64,000 nt of DNA from Streptosporangium sp. NBC_01755 (GTDB lineage: Bacteria > Actinomycetota > Actinomycetes > Streptosporangiales > Streptosporangiaceae), in contig NZ_CP109131.1 of the NCBI RefSeq assembly GCF_035917995.1, forward strand, positions 4,960,001 to 5,024,000, in the 5' to 3' direction. The notes under the pieces are model-generated. The model was not told where the DNA came from. It saw only the letters and a list, made by a program, of their open reading frames with translations, and searched no databases. The position numbers were made by a program, and so were the translations under genes. This document shows positions 16,608 to 25,699 of the stretch, one piece after another. The number at the start of each line of letters is the position of its first letter. Positions within the stretch are counted from its first letter, which is position 1.

Positions 16608-17723
16608 ATGAAAATCGGCGTGCCTGCCGAGGTCAAGAACCATGAGTACCGTGTCGCCGCGACCCCGGCAGGTGTGTACGAACTTGCCCGGCACGGCCAC
16701 GACGTCTACGTCCAGCGCGGCGCGGGCATCGGCTCGCACCTCGGTGACGAGGACTATCTCTCCGCCGGAGCCAAGATCCTTGACTCCGCCGACGAGGTGT
16801 GGGGCCAGGCGGAGATGATCCTCAAGGTGAAGGAGCCCATCGCGGAGGAGTACCACCGCATGCGCCCCGGCCAGGTGCTCTTCACCTACCTGCACCTCGC
16901 GGCCGGCCGCGAGTGCGCCGAGGCCCTGCTGGAGCGGCAGGTCACCGCCATCGCGTACGAGACGGTCCAGGTCGGCAACACCCTGCCGCTGCTCGCCCCG
17001 ATGTCCGAGGTCGCGGGCCGCCTGGCCCCGCAGGTCGGCGCCTACAACCTGATGCGCTTCAACGGCGGGCGCGGCGTGCTGCCCGGCGGCGTGCCGGGCG
17101 TGGCCCCCGCCAAGGTCGTCGTCATCGGCGCCGGCGTGGCCGGGCTCAACGCCGCGCAGATCGCGGTCGGCATGGGCGCGGACGTCACGGTCCTCGACCT
17201 CAACGTCGATCGCCTGCGCTTCATCGACGCCATCTACCAGGGCCGGCTCAAGACCCTCGTCTCGACCTCGTACGCGATCGAGAAGGAGGTCGTGACGGCC
17301 GACCTGGTCATCGGGGCCGTACTGATCCCCGGCGCCAAGGCCCCGACCCTCGTCTCCAACGAGCTGGTCTCCTCCATGAGGCCGGGCTCCGTGCTCGTCG
17401 ACATCGCCATCGACCAGGGCGGCTGCTTCGAGGACTCCCGGCCGACCACGCACGCCGAGCCGACCTACCGGGTCCACGACTCGATCTTCTATTGCGTGGC
17501 CAACATGCCGGGTTCGGTCGCCAACACCTCCACCTACGCGCTGACCAACGCCACGCTGCCCTACGCGGTCAAGCTGGCCGGCCTCGGCTGGGAGAACGCG
17601 CTCAAGCAGGATGCCTCCCTCGCGCTGGGCCTCAACACCCACGCGGGACGGCTCACCAACGAGCAGGTCGCCATCGCCCTCGACCTGCCCTACGTGCCGA
17701 TCTCCGAGGTCATCGCCGCCTGA
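16608..17723 (+). CDS. ald: Alanine dehydrogenase
   Basis: 371 aa from ATG 16608 behind AAAGGAACC, the usual family length. It begins [20 protein letters not shown], the Ald/PNT N-terminal signature (catalytic Lys-Arg pocket residues Arg15 and Lys75-type in LKVKEPI), and has the Rossmann motif [19 protein letters not shown]. The reaction is L-alanine + NAD+ to pyruvate + NH3 + NADH in the cytosol. It lies 73 bp after the omega-transaminase on the same strand and ends at a strong hairpin terminator, so the two form a catabolic pair feeding amino nitrogen to ammonium. Confidence 0.96.
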   Translation: MKIGVPAEVKNHEYRVAATPAGVYELARHGHDVYVQRGAGIGSHLGDEDYLSAGAKILDSADEVWGQAEMILKVKEPIAEEYHRMRPGQVLFTYLHLAAGRECAEALLERQVTAIAYETVQVGNTLPLLAPMSEVAGRLAPQVGAYNLMRFNGGRGVLPGGVPGVAPAKVVVIGAGVAGLNAAQIAVGMGADVTVLDLNVDRLRFIDAIYQGRLKTLVSTSYAIEKEVVTADLVIGAVLIPGAKAPTLVSNELVSSMRPGSVLVDIAIDQGGCFEDSRPTTHAEPTYRVHDSIFYCVANMPGSVANTSTYALTNATLPYAVKLAGLGWENALKQDASLALGLNTHAGRLTNEQVAIALDLPYVPISEVIAA

Positions 17724-17732
17724 ACCGGTCCT

Positions 17733-17772
17733 GTGCGGCCCGCGTCCCATCCCGTTGGGACGCGGGCCGCAC
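17733..17772 (+). terminator. Strong hairpin terminator after ald
   Basis: A 17-bp perfect stem (17733-17749 with 17756-17772, GTGCGGCCCGCGTCCCA arm) with a 6-base loop lies 10 bp after the ald stop. It lacks a U-tract, as is common in actinomycetes. Confidence 0.85.
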
Positions 17773-17821
17773 GGCATCGGTCACGTTGACCGGGGGAGCG
17801 CACGGCATCGGTCACGTTGAC
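17769..17821. repeat. Direct repeat of 22 bp in the ald / Sel1 intergenic gap
   Basis: Two identical copies of GCACGGCATCGGTCACGTTG plus AC, at 17769-17790 and 17800-17821, 31 bp apart. The second copy overlaps the last codons of the Sel1 gene on the other strand, and the first overlaps the terminator stem. Confidence 0.85.
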
Positions 17822-19224
17822 CAGGCGGAGCGCAGGGCGCGAACGGTGACCAGGGCCTGCTCGACCTCCGCCGGGGTCGGCCAGGGAACACCGCCGGGAC
17901 GGAGCAGCGTGGCCCGGATGGACGCCAGGTGTTCGATCGCACCCGGTGACAGACCGCTCCGTTCGGTCAGCCAGGCCGTGACGTCCGTGTGGTCACGCAG
18001 CGGCCGGGTGACGAGATCCCAGGTGCCAAGGAGCTCGGTCAGGTCGCCGATCCTCAGCGGGGCACCGCCCCGCCGGGCCACGGCGGCCGCGGCCAGCTCG
18101 GCGCGGGCGACGAGTTCGGGTTCGGTGGCCCGATCCCAGAGGGGGGACGGCGGATCGGACAGCCACCGCTCCGCCTCGCGGGAGAAACCCGCGGCCGACA
18201 GCAGCGCGGCCAGCTCGACGGCGGCCCTGTGGTGCCCGGCCTGTGCCGCCTGGCGGAACCAGTGCTGCCCGCCCCGCAGGTCGCTGTGCTCGGCGATGAG
18301 CAGCAGACCGAAATTGAAAGCGGCCTCCGGATCACCACCCGCCGCGGCCCGGCTGAACCAGTGGCCGGCCCCACGCGCGTCGCTCATCTCCACGCACACG
18401 AACCCCGCGGTCCGCTGGTCGTCGATCCTGCCGGTGCAGGCGGCCCGCTCGAACCAGGCGCGAGCGGTGCGCAGGTCGCCGAGGGAGAGCGCGATGCCGC
18501 CGAGCTGGGACGCGGCTCCGGGGTGCTCGTTCCTGGCGGCCAGCCGGTAGAACGCCTCCGCCCCCTCCGGATCACGGTTGGCCTGCAGGAACAGGCCGAG
18601 GTGGTAGGCCGCGTCGGCGTGACCGCCCCGGGCGGCCAGCTCCCACCAGCGCAGCGTCTCGTCATCCTCGCCGGAGGCGTAGGCGAGAAAACCCAGGTCG
18701 TGAGCCGAGGCCAGATCGCCGTCCATCGCGGCCCTGCGGTGCCACTCCCCGGCGGACTTCGCCTCGCCGGCGTCCTCGCAGAGCAGCGCGAGCCTCCTGG
18801 CCGCGGCACGGGAACCCGCCCTTGCCGCCGTCTCGTACCACCGCCGGGCGGCCGGGGCGTCGCCGTGCTGGTCGAGCAGGAGCGTCGCCAGGTTCACCGC
18901 GGCCTCGACGTCGCCGGCGTCGGCCGCCAACTCGTACCACCTCGCGGCCTCCCCGGGGGTGCCGTGCTTCTCGTGCCAGACACCCAGGTTGTAGGCGCTG
19001 TCGAGGTTGCCCGCGACCGCCGCGCGCTCCCACCAGTGCCGCGCCGCCGAGCGGTCGCCCCGCTGCGCGAAGTGGCGGCCGAGCAGGTGAGCGGCCTGCA
19101 CGTCACCGCCGTGCGCGGAGAGCAGCAGCTCCGTCTCGCCGTCCGTGTCGTTCTCGTGCTCAGTGCTCCGGGGGGTGGGTATCAGCCCCGCGCTCGCCTC
19201 CTGGTCGTCAGGCCACCACCCCAT
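17812..19224 (-). CDS. Sel1/TPR repeat protein
   Basis: 470 aa; ATG 19224 is chosen for its GGAGGGGGAC ribosome site. Residues about 30-380 are roughly ten helical repeats with the Sel1 pattern AARWYELAADAGDVEAAVNL, each about 35 residues (for example ARHWWERAAVAGNLDSAYNL). The last 100 residues are not repeats. No signal peptide or membrane segment is seen, so it is probably cytosolic and acts as a protein-interaction scaffold. Proteins of this type often sit beside regulatory or secretion genes, but here neighbours give no clear hint. It converges on ald with less than 90 bp between stops. Confidence 0.85.
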   Translation of the reverse strand: MGWWPDDQEASAGLIPTPRSTEHENDTDGETELLLSAHGGDVQAAHLLGRHFAQRGDRSAARHWWERAAVAGNLDSAYNLGVWHEKHGTPGEAARWYELAADAGDVEAAVNLATLLLDQHGDAPAARRWYETAARAGSRAAARRLALLCEDAGEAKSAGEWHRRAAMDGDLASAHDLGFLAYASGEDDETLRWWELAARGGHADAAYHLGLFLQANRDPEGAEAFYRLAARNEHPGAASQLGGIALSLGDLRTARAWFERAACTGRIDDQRTAGFVCVEMSDARGAGHWFSRAAAGGDPEAAFNFGLLLIAEHSDLRGGQHWFRQAAQAGHHRAAVELAALLSAAGFSREAERWLSDPPSPLWDRATEPELVARAELAAAAVARRGGAPLRIGDLTELLGTWDLVTRPLRDHTDVTAWLTERSGLSPGAIEHLASIRATLLRPGGVPWPTPAEVEQALVTVRALRSAWST

Positions 19225-19324
19225 GTCCCCCTCCTTGCCGACGGCACGCAGCCGACAGATCACAGAGTGCCATGTAACCGGCCGACAGCGGAGGGTAATC
19301 ATGGACTTCCGCCTCGCGTCCGGC

Positions 19325-20536
19325 TCAGACGAAGTGCACGAATCCCATGTACATCCCCATCGAGCAGATGTAGCGCAGGGAACCCGCGCCCCGTGCGCCG
19401 AGCCGCACGGTGGCGGGGAGCGCCACGTCGCGGCCGTCGATCGTGAGCGTCCGGTTGCAGCCGGGGTCGCCTGCGAGGCGGAAGACGAGTTCGGTGGGCA
19501 CTCCCGCGCGGGCGGTCACCACACCGGGACGGTAGCCGTCGCGGGTGGCCCAGATCTCGATCCGCTGCACGCCGCCGGTGCGCGTGGCCGTTCCCGCCGG
19601 GCCGTCCGGGGCGCCTGTCGGGCCGGCTGACGTCGTCCCTCGCCGGCCGCCCGTCATCTCCGCCGGGCCGTCCGTTGCCGGCACCGGATGGCCCACGGCT
19701 GGCGCCGGGCCGCCGGATCCGGGCAGCCAGCCTCCCAGGCGCAGCCCCGAGGAGACGGTCCACAGGCCCGCCGCCAGCGCGACGACCCCCGCCAGCGCCG
19801 CCAGCCTGGTGGCGGCGGCCCGCCGCAGGATGAGTCCGAGCAGTGCGAACGCCGGTGCCGTCCCGGCCACGAACCCCGCCATCACCGCGGCCCCGCCCAG
19901 CGCCGACCCGCTGGAGACCGCCACCATCTCGGTGCTGAGCGTCACCCCGCACGGCAGCAGGACCGTCGCCGCGCCCAGCGCCACCGCCCTGGGCGCGGGA
20001 GCGGTGATCCGGGAGAAGGCTCCGCGCCGGGGGGCGGCGTCGCGCCGGGGGGCACGCCCGTCCGCAGCCTCGTCGGGGCCGTGTTCACCGCTCGACCCGC
20101 CGCATCCCTGAGCCTGTCCGCACTCGTGCCCGTCCGGTTCGGGTTCGCGGTCCCGCTCGCGGCCGAACGTGCGGATCCCGAAGATCATGACCACGATCCC
20201 GGCCACGACGAGCAGTGCGGCCCTGAGCTGAGGACCCAGCTGTACGGCGGACCCCACCAGCCCGAGCAGGATCCCGGCCGCCACGTGGGAGCCGGAGCGC
20301 CCGGCCAGGAAGAGCGCGACGGCCGCCGGGCTCGACAGCCCCGCGGCGAGCCCGCCGCGCCCGCCGGAGCAGGCCGATCGGCCGCCGGAGGAGAGCCCGG
20401 TGAGCAGGCCGCCCTGCACGGCCGCGCACGAGGTGGTGCCCGCCACCAGCCCCGCGGCGAGCCCTCCGGCGAACAGTGTGGCCGCCCCCGCGCTCAGCGG
20501 ACATCTCCGGTATCGCTCCAGATCCCCACGGAGCAA
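19325..20536 (-). CDS. TauE/SafE (UreH-like) membrane protein fused to a cupredoxin-like domain
   Basis: 403 aa from TTG 20536, the only usable start. Two blocks of membrane segments each carry a cysteine-containing motif (GLVAGTTSCAAVQGG near residue 30 and VLLPCGVTLSTEM near 197), as in CcdA/DsbD-like and UreH-domain metal transport proteins. A His/Cys-rich cytosolic loop separates them (DGHECGQAQGCGG). The last 100 residues look like an extracytoplasmic cupredoxin: PGCNRTLTIDG and the copper-type ligand stretch YICSMGMYMGFVHF. The fusion suggests copper (or other thiophilic metal) capture outside coupled to membrane transfer, possibly for cytochrome oxidase assembly; SURF1 is in the same window but 15 kb away. 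Confidence 0.78.
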   Translation of the reverse strand: MLRGDLERYRRCPLSAGAATLFAGGLAAGLVAGTTSCAAVQGGLLTGLSSGGRSACSGGRGGLAAGLSSPAAVALFLAGRSGSHVAAGILLGLVGSAVQLGPQLRAALLVVAGIVVMIFGIRTFGRERDREPEPDGHECGQAQGCGGSSGEHGPDEAADGRAPRRDAAPRRGAFSRITAPAPRAVALGAATVLLPCGVTLSTEMVAVSSGSALGGAAVMAGFVAGTAPAFALLGLILRRAAATRLAALAGVVALAAGLWTVSSGLRLGGWLPGSGGPAPAVGHPVPATDGPAEMTGGRRGTTSAGPTGAPDGPAGTATRTGGVQRIEIWATRDGYRPGVVTARAGVPTELVFRLAGDPGCNRTLTIDGRDVALPATVRLGARGAGSLRYICSMGMYMGFVHFV

Positions 20537-20958
20537 ACCTAATCCCGCCGGAGGTCAACCGACAGTGACATTTCCTTACCCGGCGCTCATGCCGCCCTTA
20601 CCGGACGTTCGGCCCCCTCCCGTCGGGAGCCGATCGCCATCCGGCACCGGCCCGGCTCCCGGCCCGGTCGGTGAACACGGCTAGAGTCGGCGGGCTCTGA
20701 TCGAGAGTAGATCTGCCACGACCCCAGCCTGGCATCCGCCACTGACAGAATCGACCGGTCGCGAGGTGCCATTCGGGGGCGCGGTAGAGACCAGCCTTTC
20801 AAGCCGAGCTGCAGGAGGCACTGCGGTAACGAAGAGGGGCAGGTAGATGACGGGTACGAGGACCGTGACCCCGAGCGAGCCGTGCACGCCGTTACACTCA
20901 CAGCTTGCCTCGAAAACGAACTTCTCCCCGGGCCTGCCGCATATGGCAGAGTGCGGCC
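20537..20958. other. Intergenic region without a recognisable gene (422 bp)
   Basis: This gap lies between divergent genes (TauE-like on minus, hydroxyacid dehydrogenase on plus). Open frames in it on both strands show no family resemblance and no good ribosome site, and base composition is lower in GC than in coding DNA, so it probably holds the two promoters. No hairpin or riboswitch pattern was recognised. Confidence 0.6.
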
Positions 20959-21906
20959 ATGACGGCACCCCTGGTTTGGCTTCCGGCTGATCTGATCACC
21001 CGGGTGAGGTCTTACACAGCCCTTCGGATCGAGACCTACCCGGGTCCGCAGGGATTGAGGAGGCAAGAGTCGAATGTGGAGATCTTTGTCTTGCCGCATC
21101 CCGCCGACGCGGGGAGCCTCGATTTGGTTTCCACCATGCGGAGGCTGAAGTTCCTGCAGGCTCTGAGCTCAGGCGTCGATCACGTGATCGCTGCTGTGCC
21201 GGAACATGTGCCCTTGTTCAACGCCCCGAGTCTGCATGCAAGAGCCACGGCTGAGACGGCGATGAGTTTGCTGCTGGCGTCGTTGAACAACGTGCCGGCG
21301 TGGTCGGAGGCCCAGCGGCGTGGGGTGTGGTCCGATCCAGGTCCGCGAGTTGGCCTGGTCGGCAAGACGGTGGCCATTCTGGGGTTCGGCGCGGTGGGGC
21401 AGGCCCTGGCCGGAATGCTCGCGGGCTTCGATGTGCGTGTCCTCCCCGTGGCGCGTCGTTCCCGGCCCGGTGTGCATGGGGTCGTGGATCTGCCCGAGCT
21501 GGTCGGGGGTGTCGACGTGCTGGTCGTCTTGGTGCCGTTGTCTCATGAGACGCGAGGGTTGGTCGATCAGGATCTGCTGGGGCGGATGAAGGACGGCTCG
21601 CTGCTGATCAATGTTGCCAGGGGGCCGGTGGTCGACTCCGATGCCCTGCTTGCCGAGGTCTCCTCCGGCCGCCTGCGTGCGGGTCTGGATGTCGTCGATC
21701 CGGAGCCGTTGCCGGACGGTCATCCGTTGTGGGCCTGCCCCGGCGTGCTGATCAGTCCTCACGTCGGCGGTAATACCCGGGACTTCTGGGATCGCGCTGC
21801 GGCGTTCGTTGACGAGCAGCTCGAACGGTTCGTGCTCGGTTCCCCGCTCCGGCATCCGGTTGAGCGGACGGGGCAGCGGGATGGTCAGGTTCGGCCGTTG
21901 GCTTGA
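20959..21906 (+). CDS. D-isomer-specific 2-hydroxyacid dehydrogenase
   Basis: 315 aa from ATG 20959. The NAD-binding motif is GFGAVGQALAGM, followed by the catalytic triad context: Arg in NVARGPVVDSDAL, Glu in DPEPLPDGHPLW and His in ISPHVGGN. Family members reduce 2-keto acids to D-2-hydroxyacids or the reverse with NAD(P)H in the cytosol. It is short at the N-terminus compared with D-3-phosphoglycerate dehydrogenase and lacks a C-terminal ACT domain. Its stop overlaps by 22 bp the stop of the HisS-like gene arriving from the right, so the gene is physically tied to that operon and may supply a hydroxyacid to it. Confidence 0.9.
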   Translation: MTAPLVWLPADLITRVRSYTALRIETYPGPQGLRRQESNVEIFVLPHPADAGSLDLVSTMRRLKFLQALSSGVDHVIAAVPEHVPLFNAPSLHARATAETAMSLLLASLNNVPAWSEAQRRGVWSDPGPRVGLVGKTVAILGFGAVGQALAGMLAGFDVRVLPVARRSRPGVHGVVDLPELVGGVDVLVVLVPLSHETRGLVDQDLLGRMKDGSLLINVARGPVVDSDALLAEVSSGRLRAGLDVVDPEPLPDGHPLWACPGVLISPHVGGNTRDFWDRAAAFVDEQLERFVLGSPLRHPVERTGQRDGQVRPLA

Positions 21907-23141
21907 GTGGCCAGCCAACCAGCCAGATCCGTTCTCGCCACCCTGTGGTGCCGGCCGTCCTGGTCCCGGATGGTCAGCAGCGAGTCCGCCAGTTCGCGTT
22001 CGCCGATGAGCACGGAGTACGGCACGCCCAGCCGAGCAAAGTCCCGTAGATGCTGCCGGAGGGGCTTGGAGATCAGGACGTCCCAGACGGCGATGCCTTG
22101 GCCTCTCAGTTCTCTGCAGATGCTGTCAGCAATCTTGATCATCTCGTCATGGGGCTCGGCGAGGAGGGCGATGACGGCCGGTGGCACCGCGACTTTGGGG
22201 CCTTGGAGATCAGCGAGCCTTTCGAGGCCGATGACAGCGCTGTGAAGGCTGGTGGGTGTTCCGATGAACGCCTCGGCGAACGCTCCGTAGGAGCCGCCGT
22301 CTCCAAGGAGCCTCGGCTCGTTGTCAGGTCGCAGCAGGAATGCGGTGCTGTCGTGGAACTCGCTGGCGTGCAGCTCGGACAAGTCGATGATCGCGTTCAT
22401 TCCGCGGGCTCGAAGCTGTTCGGCCAGGGAGTGGCAGGCGGCAACCTGTTCTGATGCTGGTCCTCCGTTACGGAGGAGTTCGGCACCGGAGGGGTCAGCG
22501 ACGAGTTGCTCAGCGAGGAGGACTGCGGCGTCATCTGCGCCAGATTCGTGGAGGAGGGACGGCCGCTGTGATGCGTGAGCCGTTCGAAGGCGGTTGAGCA
22601 CACCGCTGAGTTCGGGTGACGCCGTCCCGCTGGCGATCAGGCCCCGCCATAGGCCGGGATTGGAGAGGGTGACGGTAAAGTTGAGCCTGCCCGTGAGGAA
22701 GTCGGCAAGCGTGAACAGGAGACGGGCGGTGGCCGCCTGGTGCTCTGGCGGGGTGAGCCTACGGAAATGGACCTCCATGAGGCCCAGATGGTGGAAGTGC
22801 CGACGTGGGCGGCGCTCGTACCGGAAGACCGGGGTGCAGTGGGCGATCCGCTGGTCAACGGCCTTCCGTCCTGCGGTGAGTCGGAGGAGGGAAGGAAGGC
22901 TGTCGGAGACCAGGGCCAGTTCGCGGCCGGCTCGGTCAGGGAAATGGTAGGTCCGCTCCCCCGCCGCGTGGTGCCCGGCGGTGAACGTGTCCGCGAAACC
23001 CACAGGCGGTACCTCGACAGGCTGGAACCCTGACAATCGACAGGTCTCAAACCAGTCGTGACGAATCTGATTGTGGGCTTCCGCGAGCTCCGGGGTGACG
23101 TCGTGCATCCCCCGGGGGAGGCCGAGGTGCCGCGAGGTCAT
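21885..23141 (-). CDS. HisS-like class II aminoacyl-tRNA-synthetase paralogue (degenerate)
   Basis: 418 aa starting at ATG 23141 in an ATGA overlap with hisS. N-terminus LGLPRGMHDVTPELAEAHNQ matches histidyl-tRNA synthetase; motif 2 region is VFRYERRPRRHFHHLGLMEV. The histidine-specific segment RGLDYYTG is absent (replaced around LRPDNEPRLLGDGGSYG), and the C-terminus (about 315-415) still folds like an anticodon-binding domain (FARLGVPYSVLIGERELAD). Such paralogues include HisZ, which regulates HisG, and several amino-acid-activating or amide-forming enzymes. No his biosynthesis gene is near, so I favour an aminoacyl-activating or transfer role in the operon's product; that is inference. Confidence 0.8.
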   Translation of the reverse strand: MTSRHLGLPRGMHDVTPELAEAHNQIRHDWFETCRLSGFQPVEVPPVGFADTFTAGHHAAGERTYHFPDRAGRELALVSDSLPSLLRLTAGRKAVDQRIAHCTPVFRYERRPRRHFHHLGLMEVHFRRLTPPEHQAATARLLFTLADFLTGRLNFTVTLSNPGLWRGLIASGTASPELSGVLNRLRTAHASQRPSLLHESGADDAAVLLAEQLVADPSGAELLRNGGPASEQVAACHSLAEQLRARGMNAIIDLSELHASEFHDSTAFLLRPDNEPRLLGDGGSYGAFAEAFIGTPTSLHSAVIGLERLADLQGPKVAVPPAVIALLAEPHDEMIKIADSICRELRGQGIAVWDVLISKPLRQHLRDFARLGVPYSVLIGERELADSLLTIRDQDGRHHRVARTDLAGWLATQANGRT

Positions 23142-24466
23142 GGCTGCGTAGGCCGTGACCAGCTCTCGAGGTCGGCGGGGGCCTGTTCGCCGCTGGTCAT
23201 GTCCTTCACCTCGTGCGGCTTGCCGTCTTCGAAGGGCGGGAACCAGATGAACGGAATGCCCTTGCGGGAGGCGTAGCGGATCTGTTTCCCGAGCTTGTCG
23301 GCCTGGTGGTAGACCTCCACCTTGAAGCCGCGGGACCGGAGCTGGGCCGCGGTGGCGTTGGCCAGCTTGGAGCGTTCGTCGCTGGGCACCACGACCAGGA
23401 GGTCGCTGGGGCTTTTCGGCCCGTCGACGGGCAGCAGCCCTTCGGCCAGGAGTTTGGCGAAGATCCGGGTGAGGCCGATGGAGATGCCGATGCCGGGCAG
23501 GCTGCGGCGGATGAACGTGCCTGCGAGGTTCTCGTACCGGCCGCCGGAGCAGATGCTGCCGTAGGTCGGGTAGTCGAGGAGTTTGCCCTCGTAGACGGTG
23601 CCTGTGTAGTAGTCGAGGCCTCGGGCGATGGACAGGTCGGCGCAGATGCCGCCCTCGGGCAGGTCGGCCAGTGAGTCCAGCACGAACGCGAGTTCGTCGA
23701 GGCCCTCGGTGAGCAGGTCGCTCTTGGGGCCGAGTGCGGCGATCTGCTCGACGACCGAGCTGTCGGTTCCGCGGATCCGGGCGAGGCTGAGGCAGGCTGT
23801 GGCTTGCTCGGCGGTCAGCCCGACCTGGGTGGTGAGGATCTGGGCGACTCCCTCCTCGCCGATCTTGTCGAGCTTGTCGGCCGCGCGGATGACCGCGATC
23901 GGGTCGTCGATGTCCAGACCCTCGTAGAAGCCCTGGAGCACCTTGCGGTTGTTGATGTTGATGCTGAACGGGCCTACGCGCAGACCGGTGAGGATCTCGT
24001 GCACGATCCGCGGCATTTCGGCGTCGAAGTGCAGCGGCACGCTGTCGACGCCGATCACGTCGATGTCGCATTGGGTGAACTCGCGGTAGCGGCCCTCCTG
24101 AGGCCGTTCACCGCGCCAGACCCGCTGGATCTGGTACCGCTTGAACGGGAAGACCAGGTCGTTGAAGTGCTGGGCGACGTAGCGGGCCAGCGGCACCGTC
24201 AGGTCGAAGTGCAGACCGAGACGGGCATCGCTGTCGTCTTCGCCGCCCTGAAGGCGACGCAGGGTGTAGACCTCCTGCGAGGTCTCGCCTTTGGCCAGGA
24301 GCGCGTCAAGGACCTCGACCGACGGGGTCTCGACCGAGCAGAATCCGTACCGCTCGAAGGCGTCGCGAATCTGGTCGAGCCAAGCCAGTTCGATCAGACG
24401 GACCTCGGGAAGCCACTCCGTGAATCCGCTGATGGGGGCCGGCCGGACAATCTGCTCGTCGGTCAT
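23138..24466 (-). CDS. hisS: Histidyl-tRNA synthetase (second-type, in operon)
   Basis: 442 aa from ATG 24466. Class II motifs are intact: motif 2 as RVWRGERPQEGRYREFTQCD, the HisRS-specific ARGLDYYTGTVYE, and motif 3 as GIGISIGLTRIF; a C-terminal anticodon-binding domain follows. It therefore looks able to charge tRNA-His with histidine using ATP. It ends in an ATGA overlap with the degenerate paralogue and follows a glycosyltransferase by 93 bp. A HisRS inside a non-ribosomal-looking operon can be a resistant copy protecting against the product, a supplier of His-AMP or His-tRNA to a pathway enzyme, or the cell's sole HisRS; this window cannot decide. Confidence 0.93.
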   Translation of the reverse strand: MTDEQIVRPAPISGFTEWLPEVRLIELAWLDQIRDAFERYGFCSVETPSVEVLDALLAKGETSQEVYTLRRLQGGEDDSDARLGLHFDLTVPLARYVAQHFNDLVFPFKRYQIQRVWRGERPQEGRYREFTQCDIDVIGVDSVPLHFDAEMPRIVHEILTGLRVGPFSININNRKVLQGFYEGLDIDDPIAVIRAADKLDKIGEEGVAQILTTQVGLTAEQATACLSLARIRGTDSSVVEQIAALGPKSDLLTEGLDELAFVLDSLADLPEGGICADLSIARGLDYYTGTVYEGKLLDYPTYGSICSGGRYENLAGTFIRRSLPGIGISIGLTRIFAKLLAEGLLPVDGPKSPSDLLVVVPSDERSKLANATAAQLRSRGFKVEVYHQADKLGKQIRYASRKGIPFIWFPPFEDGKPHEVKDMTSGEQAPADLESWSRPTQP

Positions 24467-24559
24467 TCCGGGTGATCTCTTCTCGTCTTTGAAGGTGGAC
24501 GGGAGCCGGTACCTACCTTGAGCGCGGCACCGTCCAAAGTCTAAAGCCCACCTGGTGCA

Positions 24560-25699
24560 TCACGATGACCATAGTGACCGACAGTGATCAAAGAGGTCCC
24601 GTGCTTGGTCGCGGACCGTGCCGTACCAGTCGGCACGTCCCTTGATCTCGTGGTGATGCCCCACCACACGACTGAGGAACAGGGTCTCCAAGAGGCTGAT
24701 GGGGATCTCTCGATGCTGGTCCCTGATCCATGCGAGGAGGACCTCCCTCCACAACGGCCAGGGCAGACCTTGAGGCAAGGCACCCGAGGAACTGCGCTCC
24801 CGCAGCTGGTCGGTAAGGGCCTCGGGCAGATGGTTAGTGGCTCCTGTGCCGAGGTCGGCCGCCAGGCGGAGACTGGTTTCTGCTGCGAGCTGGGAGATGT
24901 CCGCGTCTTGTGCAGGGACAGGTCGGCTGTCACCGGCTGGAGTCGCCATGGGTGCGGCGTCGAACCGTTGCGGAGGCGGATGCCCCAGCCTGAGGCGGCA
25001 GCGTTCCTGGAGAGAGATCGCGACCTCCGCGAACTTGGGTCCCATTCCGAAGCCGCCGGAGAAGCTGCGTAGCTTGTTGCGGCGCCGTTCCTGGAGCGGG
25101 ACCATCCGCCAAGACGACGACAGGGCCACGGATGCGACGAGGGCGTCGACGCCGAATCTGTGCGCGCTGTCCGTCCAGTTCTGATCGAGGACGAGCTTCG
25201 CACCGCGGCGGCTGAGGGCGATGTCGCCGCAGAGCGGCTCCCGGAGATCTGCTCCGAAGACGCCGGCGAGCATGGGATAGGCGAGTTGGTAGGTGAGGTC
25301 GCCGCCGTTCCAGGTGGGCGGGCGTAGCGGGAAAGCGAAGTCGCTGTCCGAGGCGGCGATGATCAGTTTGTGGATCCAGGAGGCGGGCACGCCCCCGAGA
25401 TCCGTGTCGACCATCACACCGATGTCGAACTCGCCCTCATCCAGAAGCCGGAACAACGCCTGCCAGTTCGTACCCTTGCCGGAGGCATGAGCGGTGGTCA
25501 GTACCCGCTTCGGATGCTGGGTGGCCGTGGTCAGGAACTGTTCCGCGGTTCTGTCTGTGGAGGAGTTGTCTGCGTTGACGAGCAACGCGGTGACCGGGAA
25601 GGGCGCCGCGCTCAGAGCGGCATCGATGTCCCGGGTCACGGTCGCGATGGTCTCGGCCTCGTTGAAGCTGGGGAGGCCGACCAGGATCCGGAGCGTCAT
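24560..25699 (-). CDS. Glycosyltransferase, GT2/GT81-like (GpgS or mannosylglycerate-synthase-like)
   Basis: 379 aa from ATG 25699, in an ATGA overlap with the preceding ligase gene. The GT-A core is clear: ILVGLPSFNEAETIATV, VNADNSSTDRT, the GKGTNWQALF donor-site region, and the metal-binding DTD in GVMVDTDLGG. The acceptor half has PLRPPTWNGGDLTYQL and PLCGDIALSRRG, resembling glucosyl-3-phosphoglycerate and mannosylglycerate synthases, which transfer a sugar with retention to a small carboxylated alcohol. No signal or membrane segment. In this operon a soluble acceptor such as a hydroxyacid made by the neighbouring dehydrogenase would fit, but that is speculation. Confidence 0.82.
   Translation of the reverse strand: MTLRILVGLPSFNEAETIATVTRDIDAALSAAPFPVTALLVNADNSSTDRTAEQFLTTATQHPKRVLTTAHASGKGTNWQALFRLLDEGEFDIGVMVDTDLGGVPASWIHKLIIAASDSDFAFPLRPPTWNGGDLTYQLAYPMLAGVFGADLREPLCGDIALSRRGAKLVLDQNWTDSAHRFGVDALVASVALSSSWRMVPLQERRRNKLRSFSGGFGMGPKFAEVAISLQERCRLRLGHPPPQRFDAAPMATPAGDSRPVPAQDADISQLAAETSLRLAADLGTGATNHLPEALTDQLRERSSSGALPQGLPWPLWREVLLAWIRDQHREIPISLLETLFLSRVVGHHHEIKGRADWYGTVRDQARDLFDHCRSLWSS

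Noticed and set aside
20537-20958. Small genes in the 422-bp gap
   Set aside because: Frames lack ribosome sites and homology on both strands.
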